Source: Patagioenas fasciata (Eukaryota; Chordata; Aves; Columbiformes; Columbidae). From it: DNA of 64,000 nucleotides. The DNA lies in contig NC_092520.1 of assembly GCF_037038585.1 (NCBI RefSeq), positions 124,466,001 through 124,530,000 of the forward strand. The letters run 5' to 3'. The notes below the pieces were generated by a model, which saw nothing but the letters and a program-made list of their open reading frames with translations, was not told the origin of the DNA and made no database searches. The position numbers and the translations under genes were made by a program. Shown piece after piece: positions 1-11,600 of this stretch (position 1 is the first letter of the stretch; every line of letters begins with the position of its first letter).

Positions 1-739
1 GACTGCCCTTCCCAGGGCTGCATAGGCTCATGGTGTGGGTCTGGGCCCCTCTTGGTGAGGACACTGACCCGCTGGCTGAGTCACTGTGCTGAGATCCCAG
101 CTTCCCGGTCTATAGTTAGCAGCTGGTCCCTTGCTGCACCCCGACACAGACTTCTGTGTGGAAGAAGGAAAGAAGCTTTTACCAAGACCACTATTTTACT
201 TCAGTAACAATTGATTAAGGCATTCCACCAGTCAGTAATAGTTGATTATATTTTTGAAGTATGAAGGAAAATATTCTCCCATTCGCCCAACTTGCCAGCC
301 CTGCTTTCCCTTTCATCCTTATGTGTCACCAGACTGCGCAAGAGGTTACCCAAGGGAACCTCCACTGGTGCTCCTCACCCTGGCCATGACACCTGCTCCC
401 TTCCCTGTCTAAAAGAACCTTGTTCGACATCTCCTCAGATTGTATCCATCTCATCATACCAAGTCTGCAACTCAGTAAACTAATATTACCAAGCTTTTCG
501 CTTCTGTTGCTTCCAGCTGAGGAATTTCCAGATTAATAATTGCCTGACCTTTAATATTGCACCATTAAATTACATAACATTTTTACTAGCCTTACTACCG
601 AGCTCTTCTGGTATTTTATTTTCATCCTTTCCTACTTCAGAAACATCTTCTAACTTTATAGGTCATCATACACATGTTGGTTTGTGCCGAAGTCTGTAAC
701 AGAAACATTAGACAGAACTTCCCTCTGATCCTACTTACC

Positions 740-758
740 TTTTTTTTTTTTTTTTTTT
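740..758. repeat. Poly-T run, 19 bases
   Basis: Uninterrupted T homopolymer read directly from the sequence. No retroposon body is visible beside it. Confidence 0.9.
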
Positions 759-990
759 AAATACAGCATCCTGACAGCTTCCCTTTAGCCTGTTCTTTAC
801 CATCCCAAATCAATATCAATGCACAATTTCTTCGGCTCAGTTAATTACCACTTACGTAGTCTTTCATTTAAGATCCAAGAGATTTCCCATGTCTCAAAAA
901 AAAAAAAGAGGGTTTGTCAAAGCCAGTTTTCAGGTTCATCTACGAAGATTTATGTTTAATAAACTCAGGCAGATTTTTATCCCTTTTATA

Positions 991-1019
991 GACTCCTAAA
1001 AAAAAAAAAAGACTCCTAA
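991..1019. repeat. Poly-A run between two copies of GACTCCTAA
   Basis: The nonamer GACTCCTAA occurs at 991-999 and again at 1011-1019, separated by a pure A run to 1010. This is the shape of a bare A-tail flanked by a target-site duplication, or of a slippage duplication. CR1, the main bird LINE, does not normally leave either mark. Confidence 0.7.
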
Positions 1020-1080
1020 GACTTTCCTGCTGCAGTTGACTAATGGCTATAATCACCTGAGACAATTTCCCACATCCCTT

Positions 1081-1140
1081 ACACACAAACAAACAAACAA
1101 AAAAACAACAAAAAAACCCAACCAAACAACCAAACAAAAC
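1081..1140. repeat. A/C-rich low-complexity tract, (CAAA)n-like
   Basis: Runs of CAAA and A interrupted by C make up this block. It gives spurious Lys/Thr/Asn-rich frames on the plus strand and Phe/Cys/Val-rich frames on the minus strand; none is a gene. Confidence 0.85.
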
Positions 1141-3072
1141 ATAGACTCTACTTTTTCTGTCCTTCATTTAAAAAAAATAAAAGGCAACAATAAAATTTCA
1201 AAGTACACTGAATGTACAATTACTTATTTCACGACCCACTAGTGTGCACAACCAGAGTAAGAGAACCCTTCCTCACCCTGGATTTCTAACCCATTTCACC
1301 TGTCCTAGAGTAAGCTGAACTCACAGAGGTTGTGCATCTAGGAGACACTGACAACTACAAGTTATGTAGAGAGCACTAAGCCGGCATCACGTGTTGTTAT
1401 TTAAGTTGGCTCAGAATGAGAAGCATCCATTAACTGCTGCCTTCTCCTTCCCTGAGCCATGACAGAGCAGCCAGTAACAATTTCAGACTGAAGAAAACTT
1501 TGCAAGAAGCAAAGTGAAGCCTCAAATATGGTCTTGATAAAGACATACATAAGCTACTTTTAAAGTCACCTGGAATTGTAAACAGCTGTGTAAAATTCAC
1601 ACAAAAATTAGGCTGTTGGTGGCTTTCATTCAAAAATGACATCGCTTTTCAACAACTAAAATTAAGTGCTAGCACTGACTCTTTCGGGAATCCATTGTGC
1701 CTTGATCCTGTCATATGTTAGGCCACGTATCCTCTACCCACATGGCAGTATTTATTTATTTACCAAATGCCTTTATCACAGAGCCACTCCTGTATTGTAC
1801 TGGGCACATTTGCTAAACATCCTCATTTTTGTACTGGTGAAACCCACATGTAAAGCTGTTGTTTTCACTTCTCTATCTACAGAAAAATCTCAAAATACCA
1901 CTAACATAGTCCACTAGAAGGTAAGAGTTGGAAATGGACAAACAACATGGCTTTTCTTCCCTAGATTGTTCCCAAAGAAGAAATGTTGAGACCACTTGAC
2001 TCAGAAGAACAATGTTCAGAGAAAAAAGGCCCTGCTAACAACAACAGAATCAGGGGCAGACACATCCCCCAGCAAAGAGCATGAACAGGAAATATGAGTT
2101 TTATTTAGAAATAAGCAAGGGGATCTTCAATAATTCTATCAGAAATATGTACAGAACAAGGTGTTTCTTTTTCAGAAGTTAAAGGGATCTTGCTCATTGA
2201 ATCACTGAAACCCACAGACACTGAAAGAACATTTAATAGAAAAGCAAGCTGCAAAGTCAGATTGTAGATCAGCTACCAGCAGAGAAGTTAAAGGCTTAAC
2301 TTGACACCTGTGTATCAACAATAACTCAATGAGCTCTTGATTGCAGATGGTCAAATGACCTCAGAAAGACTACGTTTATAGTCAAATAATTCCCTAATTA
2401 TATAATTGAAACACAATAATGTATCACCTGAATACAGTTTGTGAACCTGAGTATATGTTCCCTTACTTAGGTACTACATCAAAGAATATATAAACAGAAT
2501 CTGCATTTAACAGATAAAGTGAACATAAGTACACTAAGGGAAAGTCAGAATACTTATCCGAAAATCTCTCTTGTTTTAACCACTTGATGCTCACCTGTGC
2601 CAAAATATATTTCTCTTCGATTCATCACACTCTACAAAAACATTCATATGAATTGACAGGTCCAAAATTTCTACACACTGACTTTCTAACATGAATGAAT
2701 ACTGCACCACACGAATTCTTAAAAACTGACAGTCTGTATGGTTTTTTTTTTTCCTGCAAGTACCCACACCTACTATGGGCACCAAATCACAAATACATCC
2801 TATTTCAGACCCTGGGGATGTTTTCATTTATAGTAATTATATCATATGGAAGCTTTCCCTCTACTCAGACTTTATTTGTGTATTTTCAAAGCAAAAATTA
2901 AGATTCATGCTCATCAACCCCATTATTTTTAATTCTTTCATTAACATACCATGGAGATAGAGATACTGTATAAAGAATGAGAAGCTAAAGCCCAAAACAA
3001 CTCATATTACTTCAGACCTGATGTGTTATTGACTTTTTTTTTTTTCAAAATAATATACATTAACAAAATACA

Positions 3073-3200
3073 CAGAATCACAGAATGTTAGGGATTGGAA
3101 GGGACCTCAAAAATCATCTAGTCCAATCCCCCCACTGGAGCAGGAACACCTAGATGAGGTTACACAGGTGTCCAGGGGGGTTTTGTATGTTTCCAGGGAA
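3073..3200 (-). mobile_element. CR1 LINE 3' fragment
   Basis: The plus strand reads as the reverse complement of the CR1 3' end: CACAGAATCACAGAATG, then the GGAAGGGACCT and ATCATCTAGTCCAA core, then AGCAGGAACACCTAGATGAGG. The element is therefore on the minus strand, keeps its 3' terminus and is truncated to about 130 bases. The AGCAGGAACACCTAGATGAGG wording matches the fragment near 25.3 kb, so both probably come from one subfamily. Confidence 0.85.
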
Positions 3201-3838
3201 TGAACAAATTGGTAGGGGTTTACCTAAAGCACCATAAAATGGCAAGTTCTCCTGACATAAAAAAGCTGGTAAAATGCCACAAAAAGGAAACATAGGTATT
3301 GCTGTGTGGCAACCAAAACTGCTAGGGTTGGAAAACTAATTATACCACTATACTTCCCAAAATGCACCCTTTCTTCAACACTTTGGCCTCATACCTGTAC
3401 CAACCTCAAAATCTAACTTTTCAGCTACTCTATTTGCTAGATTGATTGGGGTTGGGAGTACAAATAAGAAAATATATACTTAGATATCAGTGTTTATGGA
3501 CATCTGACTTCTTCAGACACCACAAAGAGTTGACCAAGTTCTCTCAACAGCAACTGCTTGTCGATTAAATTCAGGCTTGTCTTCCCCTAAACTGTTAACT
3601 TTCCTTATTCTTCTGTGTTCAGAGATAACCTTTTTCGCCAGTTAAAGTCAGTTTAATAGAGTGTCTAGAAAGATGAGTTGGACTACTCATTTTTACTCTG
3701 ACTGTTACATTAGACACATTCAAGTGCTTACTAAGAGATGACTTATATAGGCACCTCTTATCTTGCTGGCGCTTCAGACCTTTTTAATTTCAGGAACCCA
3801 ATCACCCAATCATTAGAATATTCACAAAGTAACTACAT

Positions 3839-3965
3839 TAAAAACAAACCAACCAAACACACACACACACAAAACCAAACAAACAACACAAAAAACCCAA
3901 AACAAACAAACAATCAAAACAAAATAAAAAAGAAAGACAAAACAAAGCAAAAAAACACAACCCAC
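3839..3965. repeat. A/C-rich low-complexity tract
   Basis: Mixed CAAA, CCAAA and short (CA)n runs with few other bases. The 79-codon plus-strand frame over it is a composition artefact. Confidence 0.85.
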
Positions 3966-5089
3966 AAACTTATTTAGAAAATGTTAAATACAGTGCTAAT
4001 TCCATCACAGGAATGTTGTTTGGTTTTGTTTTGTTTTAATTTATTTGGGTTCAGCCAGACACTGTCCAATTTATATTTATTGGAAAAAAAAACCCCTTAC
4101 ATGCCAAGGAATCTATGGAATATTTACTCAAAGTTTTTCAGGGCTGTTACATTGAGGATAAAACATATGGTAGAGAGGGAACCTCGCAGTGAAGGGCTGC
4201 TGGCATCGGTTCATCTCTACAGCCTCTGCCACAAGGATGTCACGTAGCAAATTGTACTGGAAGGCACACAGATTGCATTTTCATTGAAACTAATTTTTTC
4301 ACCTATGTAATGCTGAACCTGACTAGCCCATACAGCATTTGACTACAGTATTTTCACTTGTTCTAATAAAATACCGTTGTTGCAGACACACCTACTGCCT
4401 CTGTTCTTCCTGGTATCTATGGTTATGATATCTGGTTGAACTATCAAGACTCAAGGGTCCATTATACCAGATGTCCCATAAAGTCTCTGCCCCAAGAAAT
4501 GCACAAACTGCTTCAAAGATGAAGAGCAAAACCAGTGAGGCAACGCCTCTATCACTGCTCATACTGCTGCATTCAAATCCACATCAAGTCCTCCAACAAG
4601 TGTGCTGCATGTGCTGGGAACTCCTCCCAGGATGTACCATTAAAATACATATTTCAGATTCTCAGTACTGAGATTTCTTTATTCCCTGGGAAGTGTGAGG
4701 TAGAAAAATTGGCTAAAGAAACAAGTTTTGATTTTCAAACATATGGATTCCTTAAGGAATGAAAGCATAGAGTATGTTACTTAGAGAAAGTGTACCCTAA
4801 GGGCACTCCACTGTTATTTATGCCGTCATTCTACTACCAAGTAGACAGACTGAAAATCACCCCAACTAAGGAAAGTTATTGCAGCTTTGTTTCCAGTAGA
4901 TGAAACAGCACTATGTATTTTGTCGTGGTGTAGCATTATCTTCATAGAAATCTGAGCACGGTGTAAAACTGTCCCTTTGCATTTACATTAAAACTGATGA
5001 TGCAGAAAAAGTAGCTTCTATTGTTTCTTTACATAAAATATTTCATGGGCAAAAGAGCCTCAAGTGTTCTAAATCCACTGTCTAAATTT

Positions 5090-5094
5090 AAAAA

Positions 5095-5144
<50 letters not shown>

Positions 5145-5146
5145 CT
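5090..5146. repeat. Compound microsatellite: poly-A, (AT)n, (AC)n
   Basis: A run of A (to about 5103) passes into roughly fifteen AT units and then about six AC units ending near 5145. The junctions are clean. Such compound arrays are length-variable; frames running through them (for example tracts of Tyr-Ile) are artefacts. Confidence 0.92.
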
Positions 5147-7039
5147 CCCCCAACCAATCTGAATAAAGAGCTAACTTCTGTAGAAACAAAAGGGTCAGAT
5201 ATTCCAGTGACAGGCAATAGCTTAAATTTATAACAGGTAGACAATAAACCTTGTGATCTATAGCTTTTCCTAGATAGGCTATTGAACACTGTACTGAAGT
5301 ACTTAAGATCTGAATACTGCTCTTCATAAAGCCTCTCACTGACACTAAAAAGGGGCAAAAGTTGTTTTCACAATCTTTATTGCACACAAAACAGAAAGTA
5401 TTTAATCCAGATCTTTGTTCTATAAGCAAAGAACAAGTTTAGGAGAAGGAGCAAACACTTTGCATTTCCCAAAAACATTTACTTGCATTTATCTTTGTAT
5501 CAAATGCCACCATGACAGCTACTCCCATCCAGCAAACTCCCCCTTCAGCAACATCACAATCCACCAAGCCAAGTGCAAAATACACTCACCAGCCAGTCCT
5601 CCTACCAGCACTGCACCTATATAACAGGTGTAAAAGACTTTATGCAACTGGTGAGAAAAGGCTGCAGAGCTCTCCAAAAAGGGAACATGAAGAATGTCAG
5701 ACACCACACAGATTCCTATGGCACAGCTATAGCTCCTGCACCTTGGAGTGAGGCTGACGAGCAAGCTGCTGGGACACATGGGCTCTGTACAGAGATCGTT
5801 TTAGGTTTAAAGTTGTGACTACATTCCCCCCAAATTCAGGTAATTCAGATGTTACCAGAAATCCCAGATTATATGTCAAGTCACCTTTTCTTTGTCTTTC
5901 TGAATCTTCAGTGCTTTTTCAGCTTCTTCTCAGAATCAATTAAGTAAATTAATGAAAAGGGGTTTGTGATTAAAACCATTTATTTAATGAAAAAAATTGA
6001 AGTGAACAAAGGGTGCCCACATCAAATAAAATTTCACAGACTGTGCAGCTCTTTTCTTCAAAGCATGTATCTCATCCCAAGAGGACAGGGATGTGTAATG
6101 TGCCTTGTAATATTCCAGTATACACAAAACAAACAGTGTTGATGATCTTTCCACAGTAAACAAACAAGGCATGTAAGCTAAGGAAAGCTTCCAGAACACA
6201 TCAGTGGCACAGTTTTGTGGGACTGATCATAAGAGGCAAAAGAACTTTAATCCCCACCTGGAATTTCACCTCTAAGTTTCCCTATTTTAAAGGTCCATGC
6301 TGGCTTCCTCAGATTCTTTCCTCCACCCTCATGTATCCCACAGCAGTACCCTCAAACTGATGATAAATCTTCTCTCGAAATAAATGATCTCAAGACTCCT
6401 GTTGGATCCCACTTCTTGTGAGATGCTGATTTTTTTCTAGTTTATTATTATCTCAAATAATTTTATTCTTTCCTCACAAGAGACAGCATTTTGCTGAACT
6501 TTCCTGAAAGGTATTTTGCTCATAGTTTGAAAATACTGCACTCTGGAGGAATAAAAATTATCCTCCAAGCAGTAGTTTTTCTACAGTTTTTTTGAACTTG
6601 CACTCCTGAAACTCTACAAACAGCCAGCAACTGAAGCATACACTGGGAGTTCAGTCCCAGATGCACGCTGATACAGGTGACGTGCCTGGCTTGCTCCAGA
6701 AACAGAAAGCCAGTGGGTGGAAAATGACAAGGCATATTTATTTTTAACATGGTATTTTAAAAGATTTTATACTGAAGAAAAATAAATTTAAATTGTACAG
6801 TCATAGTGGGTCCACTTCAGCAACAGAACTCCCTTTCTTTTTTTTGGTTATCCTGTTGGAAATAAATCCCACACATATCGCCTTGCACGGAAGGGCAGAT
6901 TAACTAGAAATAGTTAATAGTATCTTCCAAAGCTATTTGAAATAACTGGAGTATGATCCAGTATCATTCAACAACAAGCTGCTACACTGTATCATATTAA
7001 TCTGGTTTTACTTCAAGGCTTAAAATAGGAAGAATACTG

Positions 7040-7056
7040 AAAAAAAAAAAAAAAAA
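7040..7056. repeat. Poly-A run, 17 bases
   Basis: Uninterrupted A homopolymer; no recognisable element next to it. Confidence 0.9.
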
Positions 7057-7375
7057 GACAGACTAATTTAGTCTTATACAAGTACCACCAGCATGTGTGT
7101 GTCTGTGTTTGTATGTGTCAAAAAAGGCATACTGGCCTAGGATGCAAGAAAACAAGTTTTGTTTGAATCAGATTGTGCAGGTGGATGTCATTAAGAATCA
7201 GAACAGAATTATTTCCAAACTGAACATGTACATTTCCTGCCAAAATGTTAAACGAGGCTTTTGATCGAAAATTTGTACTTTCCTTTAAACACAAAGCAGA
7301 TAACTGTTTCACATTTACTTGAAATTACAGCAGTTTACAGTCCTGAGGAACAAAACAAACACGTTCAAATAATTC

Positions 7376-7705
7376 ATGGCAGCTCCTGAAGAATGGGATG
7401 TGCTTCAAGACAAAGACACCTGCATGGGCAATGCCCTGTCAAAAACACTGTTCAGGGTTGGGGGGGGGTTTATACAGGATGAGAAGTCTGGCTTGAGGTC
7501 TAGTCCACAGGTCACAGGCTGTGACAATAAAGTGTTGGCAAAGCGAGATACAGATGTATTAAAAGATGAAATGCATGAGGACATAACAGGAATTCCAAGA
7601 CCTCCAAGTCCAGGTGGCCAGAAAGAAAAACCTTCCAGGTACACACCACCGAGGCCTCTTCAAGTTAGCCCAACAAAAGCTCTGAGATTTGCAGAAAAGA
7701 CTTGA
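7376..7705 (+). other. Unrecognised 109-codon open frame
   Basis: I do not recognise this frame. It starts at an ATG in fair context (TTCATGG) and runs 109 codons to TGA. The predicted protein is hydrophilic, begins MAAPEEWDVLQDKD, and has a basic, proline-rich tail (PPSPGGQKEKPSRYTPPRP). No signal peptide or membrane segment is visible. A nine-G run lies inside the frame, which would be unstable in a real coding exon, and a 79-codon frame is open on the opposite strand, which points to composition rather than selection. A possible splice donor (CAG/GTACAC) lies inside it. It could be a chance frame, a non-coding RNA exon or an old retrocopy; chance is most likely. Confidence 0.12.
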
Positions 7706-8059
7706 CAGGGAGGGGAGACAGACATGTAAGGTATCTCAGGCTGGGGACACTGCTCATAGTGCTCTGGAAGGAAAATGGCACCTAAAAGGTAGGTAGAGAC
7801 CTACCTCCATATATCATCCCAGAAAGTTTAAATTCTATCAGTTTGTATCATGTTTGTAACTTTAAAGATAGGAGAAGAAAGCATTCTGACCCTGTAGATG
7901 ACCAGGTAAAGACCTGACCTCTCTTCAAGTATGTCTACATTTTGCTGCAAAGGCACACTTATAGCTTCAGCAGATATGCTGGATATCGCTTTAACTAACT
8001 AAAAAGTGTATTCACAACTGTGCAGAGCACCAAAGGATAACACTTAGTACAGTCTACAA

Positions 8060-8685
8060 GGCTGTGAAACTCAACATGAGCTGGCAATGTGCATTTGCAG
8101 CCCAGGTTTGCATCAAAAGCAGTGCGATCAGCAAGCCCAGGGAGGTGATTCTGCCCTTCTGCTCCTCTCTGATGTCCTGCTCTGCTCCCACCTGGAGTCC
8201 TACGTCCAGCTCTGAAGCCCTCGGTACAAGAAAGACATGGACCTTTTGGAGAGGGGCCAGAGGAGGCCACAAAAATGATCAGAGGGCTGGAACAGCTCTA
8301 CTGTGAAGACAGGTTAGATAGTTGCGCTTGTTCAGCCTGGAGAAGAGAAGCGTCCAGGGAGACCTTATAGCAGCCTTAAATACCTAAAAAGGACCTACAA
8401 GAAAGCTGGAAAGGGACTTCTTACAAGGGTATATAGTGATAGGACAAGTGCTAATAGCTTTAAACTGAAAGAGGGTAAATTTACATTAGATATAAGGAAG
8501 AAATTCTTCCCCATGAGGATGGTGAAGCCCAGAGAAGCTGTGAATGCCCCATCCTTGGAAGTGTTCAAGGCCAGGTTGGATGCGGCTTTAGGCAACCTGG
8601 TTGACTGGAAGATGTCCTTGTCCATGGCAGGGGGTTTGGACTAGGTGGTCTTTAAGATCCCTTACAACCCAAACCACTCTATGAT
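8060..8685 (+). mobile_element. CR1 LINE 3' portion, 5'-truncated, sense orientation
   Basis: About 620 bases read in the CR1 sense direction. Landmarks in order are: the GCATCAAAAGCAGTG segment, GAGGTGATTCTGCCCTTCTG, CCTGGAGTCCTACGTCCAGC, GACATGGACCTTTTGGAG, TTCAGCCTGGAGAAGAGAAG, AGGAAGAAATTCTTCCCC, and the terminal block TTACAACCCAAACCACTCTA ending in TATGATTCT. This covers the end of the reverse-transcriptase ORF and the short 3' UTR. The 3' terminus is intact and the 5' end is lost, the usual CR1 pattern. Frames across it contain stops and frameshifts, so it is dead. It is the longest CR1 copy in the window. Confidence 0.92.
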
Positions 8686-11600
8686 TCTAACTGTCTGATA
8701 TAGGCTTCATGCTGATGCGGCTACACCAATACCAGCCTCTGAGGTAACTAGTTTAAATAAAATACTAAGATATCTCATTCGCAGTTCACCACTTCAGTGT
8801 TGATTCACAGTGCACACATCCATCAAAGTTTTAGTTGCAATCCCACAAGTAAATTTTGCCAGTTCTCCCTCTTTGCTGATTAAAAGGACACTGCCACAAT
8901 TAATTGGTGAATTTAAACTACCACTTTTTAAAAGCTGCTGCAAAAGAATGTGAAAAGGATTAAAGAATCAAGCTCGAATTAAAACAAGAATTTACTGATT
9001 CAATTTCTCCAAGGGATCCAGAATACACAAATTTTGCTCCCTGAATCACATTGGATTTTGATCTTAACTTCTTCCTTCCTGCTATTACTAGCAGTTTATT
9101 CTAGAAAAATATGTTTTATACAGGCTTGTCATTTTCATTAATTAAAACAAGGAACAAAGATGCCATACCTGGGTTTTTTTGTCAAACATCCCCAATCTCT
9201 GCCAGAACACTTATTATTTGAATAGATACAGTGAAATACTAAGTTTCCTGATCATAAGTATGCAATAACCTGCAAGACAATTTCACCAGCCAGCTCAATA
9301 AAGGTTCAGCGACTGCATTTTTGAAATGAACTCACAAATTTTGAACAGCAACAACAAAAAAGATATTTTGGTTCAAATATTAACTGCAACTGCAAGGTAA
9401 TATATTAACACAATGTGTCACAAGACACTGTACTGCAAGCACTGCACCATACAACACATGGCTAGACAAATACTTGCAAGAACAAGCTGTAGCTCGAATT
9501 TGAAAAACTGAACTCTGTTTTGATGAAAGATGAGCTTTAAATAATACAGGTAATATTTAGTGACCTGAAAACACAACAGACTTTGTTCCAAAGAATAATT
9601 CCTAGCAATCAGTACCTAAAGCGAAGCAACAGGTAGGGCTGTAAGACTGCTGTCACAGTTCAGGTAGATCACACTGGAATTTGCATTCTCCACTTCACTT
9701 TTGAGAAATGCAAGAAAGCCATTCACCACCAGACTGTTGAAGCAGTAACCCCCCCGCCCACTGTGTGCAGCACTGATACATGTGACAGGCCCAAAGAGAA
9801 AGCAAACACAGAAGGCAGCTGGCAAAGAGTTCCTCTCAGTACTTTTTGGTGGAACTGCCTAGGTGTCTGCATCAAAGTGAAGCAAAGAGATTAAAGGCAA
9901 AATCCAAGAAGGCAGCCAGAATAAGGACTAAGAAAAGTCTTTCTACCTCTCTCCCTCCTCTCATGACTTTCCTGAGGGAGAGCTTTGAACACAAATACTG
10001 ATGAGAAAAGAGTTTGGAGCTACTGTTTGATGGTGGCACTGCTCAGGGATACGGCATGAATGCTCTGCACACTTGCCACGGCTAAGACTTTGCACTTGTA
10101 TTACATTCATAACAGAAAATACCACAACTGCAACATCCACAACATTATCCTCTCCAAGTAAACAATTATTTCTGGCTGATATTTAAAAATGTACACATGT
10201 ATAATGTTGTAAACATTCTTCACCGCTGGTCAAATCAGAAAAGCCACTTCTACAAAGCAAGGCATTTAAAAGCTGCGGTCTTCAAAATGACACACCAGAG
10301 AGTATTTTCTTCTTTCAACATATTTAATTCCCATTAATAGTAACAGGAGCTAAGCATGCATCAAAGGATAATATGCCTGCAAGACTCTAATATATATTTG
10401 CCGTTATGGATAAAGATACCCATATGTACTATATGAAATAACTGTCAATTCCTAGATTTGTTCCAGAGCATAAATCTTTCAAATTAGTATTGATAAGGCA
10501 TAGCTAAATGCAGCTGCCTATATGCCTATTCAGAGAGACTACAACAGGGAAGGGGATACTCTTTGTTTGGATTTTATCTTTTATCTCAGACTCAAGATTT
10601 TTCTAAAACGAGGAAGATACAGCTCTATTGTAGACATCACATGCAACTGTCAGCTTGGTTTCTTTTCACCAATTATACATTTAAGTAATAGGCTTTGTGT
10701 TTATTTTCATAGTACTTCTAAAAATAGTAATAGTCAATACAGGAAAAGCAAACAAATTTATCTTCTAAATATTTTTGTTACACAGAAAAAAAAGAGTATG
10801 ACGATATCCTCTCATGCAAGAAAGAAGGGCTAGGGAATCTAAATAGTGATCTAACAGCAGTTGATATCCCACATCCTTCACCCTTTACTTTGGAGAATGG
10901 CATATAGGTATGCACAAAAGCAACTAGAGCAGAGCTTTGCTCCTCACAGGTCACAAACATGTTGCTGTGCCCTCACTGTTCCTGTGCTCATCTCCTGGAA
11001 TACACACATCCCATGGCTCTTGCTGCCTGAGACATTTGGGGATTTTTTTTCTTCTCAGTAATTCAGGTTATCAGAGAGAAAAACTTGCCTTTCAAGGGAA
11101 TTCACAGCAGCCCAGTGATGTGCCCGCAAGGCTGAGGACACACAGGAAGGGAGAACTCTGACTGCCAACTGACAGAGCTCAGCTTCAGGTAACTTTGTCT
11201 TGCAATTTCAGCTTCTCAGTCTGGGCCATTTTACAATACCTAAGAGAAAGAAAAATAGGCTTAGATCCGAGTTACCTTAAGTATAGGCTACACTGCTGTC
11301 CCATTCTGCTTGTCTGCATTTTTCTCAGGATGGTAAGTCCTAGTTTCTCCTCACAGGGAAACTGTTTATCTCTATCAGCCTGTTACATTGTCTGCACTCT
11401 GCTAGTTAGTTCTGCAATGGTATTTGTGACATGGATTTATATCTTAATTCCTTAAAAATATTTGGATTTAATTTTCTTCATTTTCTGTAACTTCTTCCTC
11501 AATCCTACCTATGGCTCTGTGATACTTCCAGGTCCACTTAGGACATTTTTCACCTAATCAAGTGCTGAGACCTAAATGTCACATCATTTCTTTGAGAGAA

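Larger units (their letters stand above)
1..3072. other. Non-coding stretch, no gene recognised
   Basis: No frame here looks like a known protein. The first 150 bases or so are clearly richer in G and C than the rest and could be the edge of a feature lying outside the window, but I cannot name it. The remainder is AT-rich with short poly-A and poly-T runs, listed separately. Confidence 0.6.
3201..8059. other. Non-coding stretch with microsatellites
   Basis: No recognised gene. It holds an A/C-rich tract (3839-3965), a compound A/(AT)/(AC) microsatellite (5090-5146), a 17-base A run (7040-7056) and one unrecognised 109-codon open frame at 7376-7705, listed separately. Confidence 0.6.

Noticed and set aside
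1884-1921. Plus-strand segment between a strong TTCTCTATCTACAG acceptor and a GTAAGA donor
   Set aside because: All three frames contain stops, so it is not coding; a non-coding exon cannot be shown from sequence alone.
2595-2700. Minus-strand open segment ending at a CAG/GTGAGC donor
   Set aside because: The donor is good but no convincing acceptor with a pyrimidine tract precedes it, and the peptide is not recognised.
5029-5429. Minus-strand frames of 109 and 113 codons
   Set aside because: They run through the (AT)n/(AC)n microsatellite and contain Tyr-Ile repeats; the remainder has no recognisable feature.
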